Shown: positions 18,001 through 26,685, counted from the stretch's first letter. The stretch: 64,000 bases of DNA from Acidobacteriota bacterium (GCA_039030395.1 JBCCEF010000012.1:1-64000); one strand, 5' to 3'. The notes: generated from the sequence alone by a model not told the origin. Translations and numbers: made by a program.

Positions 18001-21000
18001 GGCGTCCTCGAGCTCCGGATCTTCGGCGAGAAGCCGTTCGTCCGCCCGCAGCAGCTCGAAGGGCTCCGCTACTCCGTCCGCCGCGCCGGACTCCCTCGCC
18101 GGCCGGGCGACGGCCGCCAGCGCCGCCAGGGTCGGATGGCCGAAGACGTCGTCGAGAACCAACTCCAGCCCCGATTCACGCGCCCCGGCCACTACCTGGA
18201 GAGCGCGGATCGAGTCGCCGCCGAGAGCAAAAAAGCTTGCCTCGCGGCCGGTCACCGGAGTTTCGAGCACCCGCTGCCAAACCGCCGCCAGGGCAGCCTC
18301 GGCTTCGCCCCGGGGCGGTTCGCCAGCGACGGCGACCGCAGGTGGGGCCGGCAGCGAGCGCCGGTCGAGCTTGCCGCTCGCGGTCAACGGCAATCGATCC
18401 ATCGCCACCAGCCGCGAGGGCACCAGAGCGGCGGGCAGCCGCTCCCCGAGGCGACGCCTCAGGGAATCCTCAGCGATGCCCTCGCCGGCGACCTCTGCCG
18501 TGTCCTCGCTGGCGGCCGGCTCCCAGTAGGCGACCAGCCGCCCGTCGATCTCCACCACCGCCGCCCGGCGCACGGCCGGGTCAGCGGCCAGCGCCGCCTC
18601 CACTTCGCCCGGCTCGATCCGCACGCCGCGCACCTTGACCTGGCGGTCGACGCGGCCGAGGAACTCGATGGCGCCGTCGGCCCGGCGCCGCACCCGGTCG
18701 CCGCTGCGATAGGCGCGCGCGCCGGGCTCCGAAGCACCGGCTTCGGGCACGAAGGTCGCGGCGGTGCGAACCGGGTCGCCCAAGTAACCGCGCGCCAGGC
18801 CGGCACCGGCGATATGGAGCTCCCCGGGAACGCCCACCGGAACCGGACGGAACTCGCCGTCGAGGACGTGGAGACGGATGCCGTCGATGGGATGGCCGAT
18901 CGGCGGCGCGGCCTCCCCTGCCGCCGGTTCACAGCGCCACCAGCTCACATCGATCGCCGCTTCCGTCGGGCCGTAGAGGTTGAACAACTCGCACCGGACC
19001 GGCCGGCGCTCGAAGAAGCGCGCAACGTGCGCGCCGGTCAGCGCCTCACCGCTGGTCACCAACCGGCGCAGCGAGCGCAACTCGGGCAGGTCCTCGACTT
19101 CGAGGAACGGAGCCAGCAGGGAGGGAACGAAGTGCAACGTAGTGGCACCGAAGCGCTCGATCGCAGCGGCCAGATACTCCGGATCGCGCTGGCCGCCGGG
19201 CCGCGCCACCACCACCGCCGCGCCCACCATCAGCGGCCAGAACATCTCCCACACCGAGACGTCAAAGCCGGCCGGCGTTTTGTGCAGCACGCGCTCACCA
19301 TGCTCCAGTACAAGGGCATCCTGCATCCAGACCAAGCGGTTGAGCAGGGCGCCGTGGGGGACGATCACGCCCTTCCGTTGACCGGTCGAGCCGGAGGTGA
19401 AAAGCACATAGGCCGGATGCTCGGGCTCGAGCCTGGGCGGCCGCCAATCGGGATCTTCAGCAGCATCCGGAGCTTCGGAACCCACGTCCGCGAAGCGCAG
19501 CACCGGCGGGCCGTCGGTGGGTAGAGCCGGCTCGCCATCGACGACGAGAATCACCGCCGGCCGGGCCGCCGCCAGCATCGCTTCCACCCGGGCGGACGGC
19601 TCGCTTGACGGCAGCGGCAGGTACGCGGCACCGGCGAAGAAGACCGAGAGAAAGCCGACGAGGCGCTTCGTTGAGCGCTCACCGACAACCGCAACCACCG
19701 CCTCCGGGCCGACTCCGAAGGTCTGGAGCCGCGCCGCCACGGCCCGGGCGCGGGCGATGAGTTCTTCGTAGCGCATCTCGCCCGACTCGCCGATCAGGGC
19801 CGGGGCCTGCGGGTAGCGCCGGGCGGCCGCGACGATTCGATCCGGCACCAGCGCACCCCCGACGGTCCCCGCCCCGGTGTCATTCCATGCCGCTAGCTGT
19901 CGCCGCTCGGCGAGGGACAGCAGGGGCAGCTCCGACAAGCGCCTGGCGGGCTCGGCGGCGGCCGCCGACAGCAGGCTGGCAAGATGATCGAGCAGGCGCC
20001 GAGCCGTTGCCGCGTCGTAGAGGTCTCGGTCAAACAGCAGATCGAGGAGCAACCCACCCCCCGGCGCCGACGCCGCCGTCAGCTCGAGTTCGACCTGGCA
20101 TGCGCACCGCTCCAGCGGGAACGACACCAAACCCAGCCCGCCGGCCTGGACCTTGACTCCGGGCACGCCGAGCGCGAAGCCGGCGAGGAGATCGGCACGC
20201 GAGGAGTCCCCGCTGCTCGGCCTAGGCGGCCCCGCCCCTCCACGACGGACCGCTTGCCAGTTGACCACCGTCTGGGCCAGCAGCGGACGCGAAGGATCGC
20301 GCTCCCCGAGAGAATGACTGAGCAGCTCGCCGATCCACTCGGTCAGCGGCACCTCGGCACGCTCCAGCGCGCCCCGCAGCGCCTGGCCTTCCGCCGCCGC
20401 GATCTGCGCGAAGGAGTCGCGGGCGCCGACGGCGTTGCGGACGAGAGTTCGTTCGACCAGATACCCGACCGTACGGGCGAGGGCCGGATGATCCCGCCCA
20501 GCGGACGGGGTCGCGATCAGCAAATCCCCTCCCCCGCCGTGTCGCAGAAGGAGCGCGCGCCAGCCGGCGAGGAGCGCCGTGAAGGGAGTCACCCCGGTGG
20601 CCGCAGCGATCTTCTCGAGGTCCGAAGATAGATCCCTGGGGGTGCGCTGCACGCTGGCGGCACGCCCGCGGAAGCGGGCCGGGCGGGGACGGTCCGTCGC
20701 CAGATCGAGATCTTCCGGCGGCGGATCGAGGGCGCGGCGCCAGGCACCTCGCAGTCGGTCTCCGCGTTCGCCGGTGAGTCGCTTCCTTCGCCAGCGATCA
20801 ACCGCCGGTGGATCGGTCGCCACCGGCGCCAGCGCCGAGTCGCCGTCCGCTACCAGGTCGCCGAGCTCGTCGATCATCACAGTGAAGGAACCGAGGTCAG
20901 CGACCAGGTGGTGCACCGCGAGGAGCAGGACATCGCGGCCGGCCGGCCGGCGAAAGAGGCGGAGGCGGACCGCCGGCGCGGTTGCCAGATCGAACGGCCG

Positions 21001-23382
21001 GTGGGCCTCGGCGATCGCGCTGCGGCGCAGGCGGGATCGGCTCCAGCCGGCGGCCTCGATCACCTGCCAATCCGGTGCGGCCTCGGCCAGAATCTCCTGT
21101 ACGGCGCCGGCATCGGCCGCCGGAAAACGCGTCCGGAGAGCGGCGTGTCGCTCGGTCAAGGTGGTGACCGCCGCGGCCAAGCGATCCGCGTCCGTCGCCG
21201 CGTCGAGTTCCGCGGCGGCGGCGATGTGCAGGGCGGCCGAGTCGGGATCACGGCGCCACTCGATCCACAGCCCGAGCTGCGCCGGCGACAGCGGGTAGCG
21301 GCCCGGCGCCCCCGGCGGTTCCGGAGCGGCCGCATCGCCAGCGGCCGCCGACAGCGTCGTGGCGATCGCCACCAGCGACGCACCGCCGAGCAGGTCGGCC
21401 GCGCTGAGCGCACTTCCGAGGGTCTGCGTGATGCGGTGAGCCAGCTCCGAGGCGGCGAGGGAGTCGAGACCCTGTTCGACCAGCGGCCGCTCCGGGTCGA
21501 CGGCACCTTCCAGGCACTCTTCGGCGGCGCCTTCGAGCCAGTCGAGCACCGCCCGCCGGCACGCCTCCGCGCCACCGCCGGGAGCTGGCACCTTGGGCAC
21601 CCCGTCCACGGAAGTGGCGAGCAAAACCCGCTCGACGGCGGCCGAATCCACGGCGGGAAGCTCGACGACGGGCAGATCGCCGGCGAGCCATGCCGACCGG
21701 CACGCCGACCGCCGGACCTTGCCCGACGTCGTTCGGGGAATGGCGCCGGCGCTCACCGGAACGACGACGGCGGCCACCTCCATCTCCGCGGCGATCGCCG
21801 CACGCACGGCGGCCGAGACCCGGGCCACTTCGTCGGGCCGGGGTCGGCGACCGACTTCGATGACGGCCACCGCCCGAGGGTCGCCCTCGACCTCGGCCTC
21901 GAAGGCCGCCGCTCCGCCGACGCCCTTCGAGGCCGTGGCGATGGCCTCTAGGTCGTGCGGATGGAGATTGCGGCCGCGCAGCACCATCAGATCGAGCAGC
22001 CGGCCGGCGACGAACAGGTCGCCGGCCTCGTCGACGAAGCCGAGATCGCCGGTGCGCAGGTAGGTCCGCCCTTCGCTCTCACCGACCAAGCGGGCGCCGA
22101 AGGTGCGCGCCGTTTCCCGCCGGCGACCCCAGTAACCGGCCGCGACGCTCTCGCCGCTCACCCAGATTTCCCCCACCTGTCCGCTCGGCAGCGGCTGCCG
22201 GTGGAGCGGCTCGACCACGGCGACACGCTGGTCGCCGCGCGGCCGGCCGCAGGCGACGAGCGGGCGCCCATCGGAGGCGCGAGAAGCCTCGGCACGGTGT
22301 CCTTCGAGGGCCGACGAATCGAACCTCTCGACCCGAGCGCCGGAGCCCGCTTCCCCGCCGGTGACGAACAGGGTCGCCTCCGCCAAGCCGTAGCAGGGGA
22401 AGAACACCGAGCGGTCGAATCCGGCCGGTGCGAACGCCTCGGCGAAATCGTTCATGGTGTCGGCGCGCACCGGCTCGGCGCCGTTGAAGGCGACCCGCCA
22501 AGACGACAGGTCCAGGCCTGCACGGTCGTCCGGAGGGATCCGCCGCAGGCAGTGGGCGTAGCCGAAATCGGGACCGCCGCTGGTGGTACCGCGGTAGCGA
22601 TCGATCGCTTCCAGCCAGCGGCGCGGCCGCTGAACGAAGGAGGCGGGCGGCATCAGAACGCAGGTGGCGCCGCAGTAGAGCGGCTGGAGGACCGCGCCCA
22701 GGAGCCCCATGTCGTGGTAGAGCGGCAGCCAGCTCACCACCACCGAGCGCTCGGACTGACCGAAGGCGGCGCGGATCTGCTCCTGGTTGTGCAGCAGGTT
22801 GCGGTGGCGAACCACCACCCCGCGCGGCCGTCGGGTCGAACCGGAGGTGTACTGGATCAGAGCCACGGCGTCCGCATCGGCGTCACCGAAACGCCCGTCG
22901 GATCGCGGGCCGTCCGAGTCTCCCCGGTCGTCGTGGTCACCGACGGAGATCGACTCCAGCGCCTCCAGCTCAGGGTAGAGCCGCTTCCCTCGACCGACCA
23001 CGCCGCCATCGTCGAGCAACCAGCGCGGCCGAGCGTCCGCCAGCACCGCTTCGAGCGCCGGCGAGCTACGGCCGGGGCGCGGCGGCGACAGCGGAACGGC
23101 AATCCGACCGGAATACAGACATCCGACGAAAGCCACGACGAAGTCGAGACCGGGAGGCAGAATCAGAAGCGCCCGGTCGCCGGCTTGGCCGGTGTCTTGT
23201 AGGCGCGTCGCCAGCGCCCGCGCCCGGCGGTCGAGCTCGCCATAGGTCAGCTCTTCGACGAGTTCTTCACCGCGGGCGAGGAAACGAAACGCCGTGCGCT
23301 CGGGATGGTCGCTGGCGCGCCACCGCACGATCTGGTCGAAGACCACCGCCCCGGAATAGGCAGCGTGATTCGAGACCGTCAC
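15028..23382 (-). CDS. Lipopeptide-initiating FAAL-NRPS: FAAL-ACP-C-A(Ser)-T-C-A(Ser-like)
   Basis: 2784 residues from a GTG preceded nine bases away by AGGAG; the frame stays open to a TTG at 23433, which has weaker signals. Residues ~1-590 form a fatty acyl-AMP ligase (YTSGSTRRPRG ~176; SWLPLYHDMGL). An acyl carrier (GLDSLAASE ~639) follows, then a starter-type C domain with HHLVADLGS (~823). The first A domain reads DVWHVSLID, a classic Ser code, followed by LGGDSIRAL (~1721). The second C domain has AEPILDGWS (~1923), losing both His. The last A domain (~2404) reads DVWHVSLIE, Ser-like. The protein ends soon after this A domain with no carrier; the next gene supplies one. It starts the operon and would load a fatty acid as the N-terminal cap. 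Confidence 0.93.
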   Translation of the reverse strand: MTVSNHAAYSGAVVFDQIVRWRASDHPERTAFRFLARGEELVEELTYGELDRRARALATRLQDTGQAGDRALLILPPGLDFVVAFVGCLYSGRIAVPLSPPRPGRSSPALEAVLADARPRWLLDDGGVVGRGKRLYPELEALESISVGDHDDRGDSDGPRSDGRFGDADADAVALIQYTSGSTRRPRGVVVRHRNLLHNQEQIRAAFGQSERSVVVSWLPLYHDMGLLGAVLQPLYCGATCVLMPPASFVQRPRRWLEAIDRYRGTTSGGPDFGYAHCLRRIPPDDRAGLDLSSWRVAFNGAEPVRADTMNDFAEAFAPAGFDRSVFFPCYGLAEATLFVTGGEAGSGARVERFDSSALEGHRAEASRASDGRPLVACGRPRGDQRVAVVEPLHRQPLPSGQVGEIWVSGESVAAGYWGRRRETARTFGARLVGESEGRTYLRTGDLGFVDEAGDLFVAGRLLDLMVLRGRNLHPHDLEAIATASKGVGGAAAFEAEVEGDPRAVAVIEVGRRPRPDEVARVSAAVRAAIAAEMEVAAVVVPVSAGAIPRTTSGKVRRSACRSAWLAGDLPVVELPAVDSAAVERVLLATSVDGVPKVPAPGGGAEACRRAVLDWLEGAAEECLEGAVDPERPLVEQGLDSLAASELAHRITQTLGSALSAADLLGGASLVAIATTLSAAAGDAAAPEPPGAPGRYPLSPAQLGLWIEWRRDPDSAALHIAAAAELDAATDADRLAAAVTTLTERHAALRTRFPAADAGAVQEILAEAAPDWQVIEAAGWSRSRLRRSAIAEAHRPFDLATAPAVRLRLFRRPAGRDVLLLAVHHLVADLGSFTVMIDELGDLVADGDSALAPVATDPPAVDRWRRKRLTGERGDRLRGAWRRALDPPPEDLDLATDRPRPARFRGRAASVQRTPRDLSSDLEKIAAATGVTPFTALLAGWRALLLRHGGGGDLLIATPSAGRDHPALARTVGYLVERTLVRNAVGARDSFAQIAAAEGQALRGALERAEVPLTEWIGELLSHSLGERDPSRPLLAQTVVNWQAVRRGGAGPPRPSSGDSSRADLLAGFALGVPGVKVQAGGLGLVSFPLERCACQVELELTAASAPGGGLLLDLLFDRDLYDAATARRLLDHLASLLSAAAAEPARRLSELPLLSLAERRQLAAWNDTGAGTVGGALVPDRIVAAARRYPQAPALIGESGEMRYEELIARARAVAARLQTFGVGPEAVVAVVGERSTKRLVGFLSVFFAGAAYLPLPSSEPSARVEAMLAAARPAVILVVDGEPALPTDGPPVLRFADVGSEAPDAAEDPDWRPPRLEPEHPAYVLFTSGSTGQRKGVIVPHGALLNRLVWMQDALVLEHGERVLHKTPAGFDVSVWEMFWPLMVGAAVVVARPGGQRDPEYLAAAIERFGATTLHFVPSLLAPFLEVEDLPELRSLRRLVTSGEALTGAHVARFFERRPVRCELFNLYGPTEAAIDVSWWRCEPAAGEAAPPIGHPIDGIRLHVLDGEFRPVPVGVPGELHIAGAGLARGYLGDPVRTAATFVPEAGASEPGARAYRSGDRVRRRADGAIEFLGRVDRQVKVRGVRIEPGEVEAALAADPAVRRAAVVEIDGRLVAYWEPAASEDTAEVAGEGIAEDSLRRRLGERLPAALVPSRLVAMDRLPLTASGKLDRRSLPAPPAVAVAGEPPRGEAEAALAAVWQRVLETPVTGREASFFALGGDSIRALQVVAGARESGLELVLDDVFGHPTLAALAAVARPARESGAADGVAEPFELLRADERLLAEDPELEDAYPLSRVYAGLIFHCGHSSDYEVYVTTVRLRGRFDGTALAAALTALVARHPALRTSFDLGGFRRSLQRVHRRLTVHPKVVDLRPMSPSERRSALQGWLAGEPRRGFDWRRPPLLRVTVHRLAEDDFQLTVAEPILDGWSVARLLRELLEDYALRAAGGPVTERPSPSAAPRHHVALELAALESPEPSEYWCRVIADAPRGRLPEAVSQHSAGRVRRRTSPVVGAALVAAAERLALPLKSLLLAVHAVVMGRITGEDDVLTGMLFHGRPDLPDADRTLGLFLNPVCLRLRLGNRSWADLAAAAAAAERQMLPYRRYPMAELVRKNNGELLFDGLFNFTHFHVYRELVGIPGLEIVAGDASDQTYYPLTAQLHLDHESGRLEVALDTRPPSAGGPDAELAEEIVELYLEALSAAAANPAAGHLERPLLAAADRQRERRWNATAAVFPQGDEVLHELVASTARRYPTREAVRCGERALTYGELTRRFRALAARLVSAGVVDEHPVAVCCERSSGLLVALLGVAAAGAAFLPLDPEHPEERLAWIAGDALSGGERPVVVADAASLRRAPALAELARRGLLLRVDDAGSYENGGEGGRLDSRVSADPDRLAYVFYTSGSTGRPKGVAVSHRSLVNRLLWGQAEMPLEPGEAVLHKTSIGFDVSLWELFWPLVAGGRVVMAPPERIDPASLAALIRDEAITTAHFVPSLLRLFLDDPEAVRCGGVLRRVVASGEALAPDLVARFFQVFPQPGPALHNLYGPTEAAIEVTAHRCTPEDAAGPVPLGLPVANTRMRILDRFGVPLAAGVAGELALGGVQLARGYLGRPALTAERFVPDPLAEAPGDRLYRTGDRARRRRADGVIEYLGRLDAQFKLRGQRIEPGEVEAALLELPEVREAAVDLRGSERDARLVGWIVPRRPQPDLAALRRSLAARLPHFMVPAELVTVEDLPRTGSGKIDRRALPAPAGEARLAELLAAVRELSDAEARERLAAVGEER

Positions 23383-23391
23383 GTCATGGGT

Positions 23392-23396
23392 CTCCT
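23392..23396 (-). promoter_or_regulatory. Shine-Dalgarno AGGAG that decides the GTG start of the FAAL-NRPS
   Basis: AGGAG lies nine bases before GTG at 23382. The resulting protein begins about 17 residues before the FAAL core (VVFDQIVRWRA), normal for the family. The upstream TTG at 23433 would add 17 residues with no clear domain. Confidence 0.55.
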
Positions 23397-23473
23397 GAGC
23401 CGAAGCGATGCCACCCGCAAGGTGCGAGCGCAATGCCTCGGTATCTGGCCTTGCCGGATGAGACTCCGGCGAA

Positions 23474-23488
23474 CTAGATGGCTTCTAG
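23474..23488. promoter_or_regulatory. Inverted repeat CTAGA-N5-TCTAG upstream of the lipopeptide operon
   Basis: A perfect 5-bp inverted repeat with a 5-bp centre lies about 90 bp before the FAAL-NRPS start. It could be an operator or part of the promoter. No matching regulator gene is visible in the window, so this is only a candidate. Confidence 0.25.
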
Positions 23489-23545
23489 ACCTTGCCCATC
23501 GGGAGGTCGGCAGCGGGGCCGGTGGATCACCGACAGGGGCTGTGA

Positions 23546-23584
23546 GTCACCCTCCGCAGGACTCTGCGTGGCGGAATGGGTGAC
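23546..23584. terminator. Strong nested hairpin between the small His/Cys gene and the lipopeptide operon
   Basis: Outer arms GTCACCC and GGGTGAC enclose an inner CGCAG-GACT-CTGCG hairpin. It lies 27 bp downstream of the minus-strand small gene and about 160 bp upstream of the FAAL-NRPS start. There is no T-run, so it could be a terminator, an attenuator or an operator. Confidence 0.35.
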
Positions 23585-23610
23585 CGAAAGGGTCAGAAAA
23601 CGGGTGGGGA

Positions 23611-23901
23611 CTAGGTGGGAGGGCCGCGCGAGGTGGGCGGCGAGGCATTCGGATCGTCTAGGGCGAAGGGCACCGCTCGGGGAGCTGCGGCAACCAACGC
23701 CGAGAATCCGAGCAGATCCGGCGTGCCCGGATCCACCGCGACCTCGGACTGCAAACGGCACTGAACGCAGTTGTGTTCGGCCTGCACCGCGTGGTCGTGC
23801 GCAAACTCCACCGCTGCGTTCGCTGCGAAGGAAACGAGAACGAGCAACGCACCCACCGCGAGTGCGATGTGTCGTCCATTCGCTGATCGAATTCTTCGCA
23901 T
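23611..23901 (-). CDS. Small exported His/Cys protein with CxxC and RGPPT tail (family member 1)
   Basis: 96 residues. A basic N-terminus and one hydrophobic segment (LAVGALLVLVSFAANA) suggest a signal peptide or membrane anchor. An HDH element and a CVQC motif follow, and the protein ends SRGPPT. The layout of hydrophobic segment, His cluster, CxxC, linker and RGPP tail is shared with three other small genes here. It resembles DUF2946-type small proteins linked to metals elsewhere, but that match is by memory of layout only. The preceding 154 bp are AT-richer and include TATAAAA, so the gene probably has its own promoter. Function unknown; metal or redox handling in the envelope is a guess. 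Confidence 0.65.
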   Translation of the reverse strand: MRRIRSANGRHIALAVGALLVLVSFAANAAVEFAHDHAVQAEHNCVQCRLQSEVAVDPGTPDLLGFSALVAAAPRAVPFALDDPNASPPTSRGPPT

Positions 23902-24055
23902 GAGATGCAGACTCTACGCCGATCAAGAAGAGAAGTCGAATTTCACGGCATGGCCAACGGGCCGCTTCCTCGGCTCGCACTTTTTATAGACAACTGCATG
24001 AATGCTTTTATATCAATACAAGGGTTCGTTTGTCCAGCTCTTCCGTCGGGAGACG
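23902..24055 (-). promoter_or_regulatory. AT-richer intergenic region, likely promoter of the small gene at 23611
   Basis: This stretch has runs such as TATAAAA and TTGATATAAAAG on the minus strand, much lower in GC than its surroundings. A TATAAA -10 is plausible, but the best -35 (TTGATA) sits 22 bp away, so the boxes are not firmly placed. Confidence 0.35.
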
Positions 24056-24796
24056 TCACCGCGCCACCCCCACCGTCATCATCAGGCCGAAAACGAACGG
24101 GATGAAGCGCCGGGTCCGCGCCGCCCAGGCTTCGTACTCGGCACCGAAGATTTCCCGCAGCCAAGCCTCTTCGCGGCGAATCCGGATGCCGAGCCAGATG
24201 CCGTACACGACCAGTGCGATCGCCGCGGCCCAAAGGCTGCGCAGCAGCAACACGGCGCCAACGGTGACGGACACCAGGCCCACGTAGCCCGGGTGGCGCA
24301 GATAGCGAAAAACGCCGTCACGCACCAGTACCGTCGGCGCGGCGGTGACGAAGATCGGGGTTTCCGCCCGCCGGAAGGCGGCGGCGGCGAGCTGCAGCAT
24401 CGCGATGCCCCCGACCGCCAGGGCGATGCCGATGACGCTGATGTACGCCGGGTGGTTCGCCGCCGGGCCCATGGTGCGATCGATCACCGCAATCAAAACG
24501 ATCAGGATCCGCACCAGCGCTCTGATGCGGTCGGACATCGACATCTCACCCGCTTGGCTGTATCCGGCAGTAGCGCCGGCGGTGAGCACATCACCGGCAA
24601 AGATGAGAAAAAAGAAAGCGCTGTCGCTCCAGCTCCTCGTCACCCACGCGAGACCACCGGCGGCCAGCGTCGGCAGGGCGAGATAGCGAAGGATCGAGCG
24701 CTCGGCCAGCGAGACCAGCGGTCCCCAATCACGGTTGTTCTTTCCCGAACGGTGGCCTCCCTCGGGATTCGGTTTGTCCGAAGGGTCGACGTTCAT
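24056..24796 (-). CDS. Isoprenylcysteine carboxyl methyltransferase-like membrane protein
   Basis: 246 residues with several hydrophobic segments. The C-terminal half has the typical pattern of ICMT/phospholipid methyltransferase-like proteins: LVRDGVFRYLRHPGYVG, then a hydrophobic stretch, then EEAWLREIFGAEYEAW and RFIPF. Members methylate prenylcysteines or lipids, but most bacterial ones have no known substrate. An AGGAGG-like ribosome site precedes the ATG. It stands between two small His/Cys genes on the same strand. No direct link to the NRPS genes is evident. Confidence 0.78.
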   Translation of the reverse strand: MNVDPSDKPNPEGGHRSGKNNRDWGPLVSLAERSILRYLALPTLAAGGLAWVTRSWSDSAFFFLIFAGDVLTAGATAGYSQAGEMSMSDRIRALVRILIVLIAVIDRTMGPAANHPAYISVIGIALAVGGIAMLQLAAAAFRRAETPIFVTAAPTVLVRDGVFRYLRHPGYVGLVSVTVGAVLLLRSLWAAAIALVVYGIWLGIRIRREEAWLREIFGAEYEAWAARTRRFIPFVFGLMMTVGVAR

Positions 24797-24981
24797 CGCC
24801 AGTTCCTCCTGCGTCCTCGGTCGGGGTGATGATCACCGAAGCCCGTCGAGCAAGGGGGCCGATGACCGGACATCAGGTCGCGCCCGTCAGCGGTGTTCGC
24901 GGATCGGCGAAAGGGACAGCGGTGGTCGCCGTCCGCACCGGCTGGGCAGCGTGTAGCTTGAAAACTTCGGCGTGGAGGATG

Positions 24982-25275
24982 TCAGGCGGGTGGACCGCGG
25001 GAGGGAGGGAGACTCCGAACCTCTGAACCGGAGATCCAGGCCGGTTCTTCGATGTGCAGACCTGCTTCCGGCGCCACCGGCGAAGCGGCCGGCGGCTCCG
25101 GCGCCACGGCAACGACCTGACCGAAGTGGCACAGTTCACACTCGCGGTCCGCGTCGGCACCGTGGTGATGCCCGGCGACCGAGACACCGTGGAGCCCGAG
25201 CAGCAGAAGCGCGGCGCAAGCCGCGATTCGCAGCCCAAAGGCGCTGGAGGTCCGGTGCCTATTCGCTTCGAACAT
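24982..25275 (-). CDS. Small exported His/Cys protein with CxxC and RGPPA tail (family member 2)
   Basis: 97 residues. It starts MFEANRHR, followed by a hydrophobic segment (ACAALLLLGLHGVSVAG), the cluster GHHH, then ECELCHFG, an Ala/Pro linker and the tail PPSRGPPA. It is a close paralog of the gene at 34693, with the same length, the same GHHH-ECELCHFG core and the same end. The His and Cys residues could bind a metal. It is divergent from the plus-strand family member at 25369. Function unknown. Confidence 0.72.
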   Translation of the reverse strand: MFEANRHRTSSAFGLRIAACAALLLLGLHGVSVAGHHHGADADRECELCHFGQVVAVAPEPPAASPVAPEAGLHIEEPAWISGSEVRSLPPSRGPPA

Positions 25276-25368
25276 CAGTAATCGCTCCGCAGACTACCGT
25301 AGAGTTTACACCAGCCGCGAAAGACACCGCCCGATCGCCGCGCGGCTCTTGACGGCTGTCTTGGAAGC

Positions 25369-25701
25369 GTGATCCACTTCTTGATTGTGTCCCAGTCCAC
25401 CGATTTGCTGAGGAGCCTAGGAGAGCGCACCGCGTTCCGTCGCTGCATCTCCCTTCTCGCGGTCTTGGCACTCGCCGCCGGCCTCGTCGGATTCGGTCAC
25501 GACCACTCCCTCAGTGACGCACAGGACGAGCACCACTGCACCTTCTGCCTGGTTCAGCAAACGGCCGTCGAGCCGCACGCTCTTGCGGTCCCCACCTCGG
25601 GCGTCGCTGCGCAGGACCGCCTCTCCGCCGAAGCGCAAGGGCCGGCGCGCCCCTGTGACTCCTGGCGAACTCCGCCTCTGCGCGGACCGCCAACCGCCTA
25701 G
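25369..25701 (+). CDS. Small exported His/Cys protein with CxxC and RGPPTA tail (family member 3)
   Basis: 110 residues from a GTG; the exact start is uncertain. A hydrophobic segment (CISLLAVLALAAGLVGF) precedes GHDHS, then HHCTFC and the tail LRGPPTA. It is more divergent than the pair at 24982 and 34693 but keeps the same order of elements. It precedes the ABC-2 transporter operon on the same strand by about 240 bp, which may link them functionally. Function unknown. Confidence 0.6.
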   Translation: MIHFLIVSQSTDLLRSLGERTAFRRCISLLAVLALAAGLVGFGHDHSLSDAQDEHHCTFCLVQQTAVEPHALAVPTSGVAAQDRLSAEAQGPARPCDSWRTPPLRGPPTA

Positions 25702-25891
25702 GGTTTCCCCCACGCTCTGAAAGAAGCCGTCGGTCTGCCCTGGGCCACGGCGTCCGCTGGCACGTCGCGGCTCCCCACGAGAGCCCGGCTCCACAGCACC
25801 CGTTTCGACGAGGCCGCTCGATGGACTCTCGGAACGAGACCGCCGGCCCACCCACAAAACCTCAAGCCGTGTCGGAAGGAGTCCTGTCGCC

Positions 25892-25951
25892 ATGAATCGA
25901 CCTGAACAAGGAATTATCCCAACGATCCGTCGGAGCCGACGGGGATGCTGA
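25892..25951 (+). CDS. Possible 19-residue leader peptide overlapping the ABC ATPase start
   Basis: An ATG with AAGGAG about ten bases upstream opens a 19-codon frame (MNRPEQGII..., Arg-rich end) whose stop overlaps the start region of the ABC ATPase. The ATPase ATG itself has only a weak ribosome site, so translation could be coupled to this leader. Too short to judge by composition. Confidence 0.3.
   Translation: MNRPEQGIIPTIRRSRRGC
25927..25942 (+). promoter_or_regulatory. Hairpin just before the ABC ATPase start
   Basis: CCGTCGG-AG-CCGACGG is a perfect 7-bp inverted repeat ending two bases before the ATPase ATG. It could hide the ribosome site unless the upstream leader is translated. 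Chance occurrence is possible at this GC. Confidence 0.3.
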
Positions 25952-26685
25952 GCGCAAGCGGGGCCACCAAGCGGTTCGGAAGAACCACCGCCCTCGCCGC
26001 GCTGGACTTGGAGGTCCAGCGCGGCGAAGTCTTCTGCCTTTTGGGCGCCAATGGAGCCGGAAAGACCACCACCATTCAGTTGTTCCTCGGCTTTCAGTCG
26101 CCGGACGCCGGTGAGATCCGGGTCGACGGTATCGAGCCCTGGCGTGAGCCCGAGCGCGCCAGAAAGCGCCTCGCCTACATCCCGGAGAACGTTGCGCTCT
26201 ATCCCGACCTGACCGGCCTGGAGAATCTTTCACTGTTCGATGCGCTCGCCGGCCGGAAGCGCAGCCGCAACGAGCATCTCGACGCTCTCGTCTGGGCAGG
26301 CCTTTCCCAACCGGACGCCCTGCGAGCGGTGGCTGGATATTCGAAAGGAATGCGTCAGAAGGTCGGTCTGGCCATCGCCTACGCGAAAGACGCCGCCGCC
26401 CTTCTCCTCGACGAGCCGATGTCCGGGCTCGATCCCCAGGCAGCCGCCGATTTCGGTGCCTACGTGCGGCGCCTGAGAGCCGAGGATCGTGCCGTCTTGA
26501 TGGCAACCCACGACATCTTTCGCGCCCAGGAGATCGCAACCCGCATCGGCATCATGCGCTCGGGCCGTCTCCTCGAGACCGTCGACCCGGCGCAGGTCGA
26601 CGCCCGGGAGATCGAGCGAATCTACCTGCACCATATGCGCGAGGCGGCCGGTAGCGAACAGGCTGTGCCGGTGGAGGTAACCTGA
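25945..26685 (+). CDS. ABC transporter ATP-binding protein (ABC-2 type)
   Basis: 246 residues. Walker A GANGAGKTTT is near residues 34-43, the signature is YSKGMRQK (LSGGQ replaced by YSKGM, common in ABC-2 systems), Walker B is LLLDEPMSGLD, and the H-loop His is in MATHD. It energises the two permeases encoded next. Its stop overlaps the first permease start (TGATG), so the three genes form an operon. The substrate is unknown. Confidence 0.92.
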   Translation: MLSASGATKRFGRTTALAALDLEVQRGEVFCLLGANGAGKTTTIQLFLGFQSPDAGEIRVDGIEPWREPERARKRLAYIPENVALYPDLTGLENLSLFDALAGRKRSRNEHLDALVWAGLSQPDALRAVAGYSKGMRQKVGLAIAYAKDAAALLLDEPMSGLDPQAAADFGAYVRRLRAEDRAVLMATHDIFRAQEIATRIGIMRSGRLLETVDPAQVDAREIERIYLHHMREAAGSEQAVPVEVT

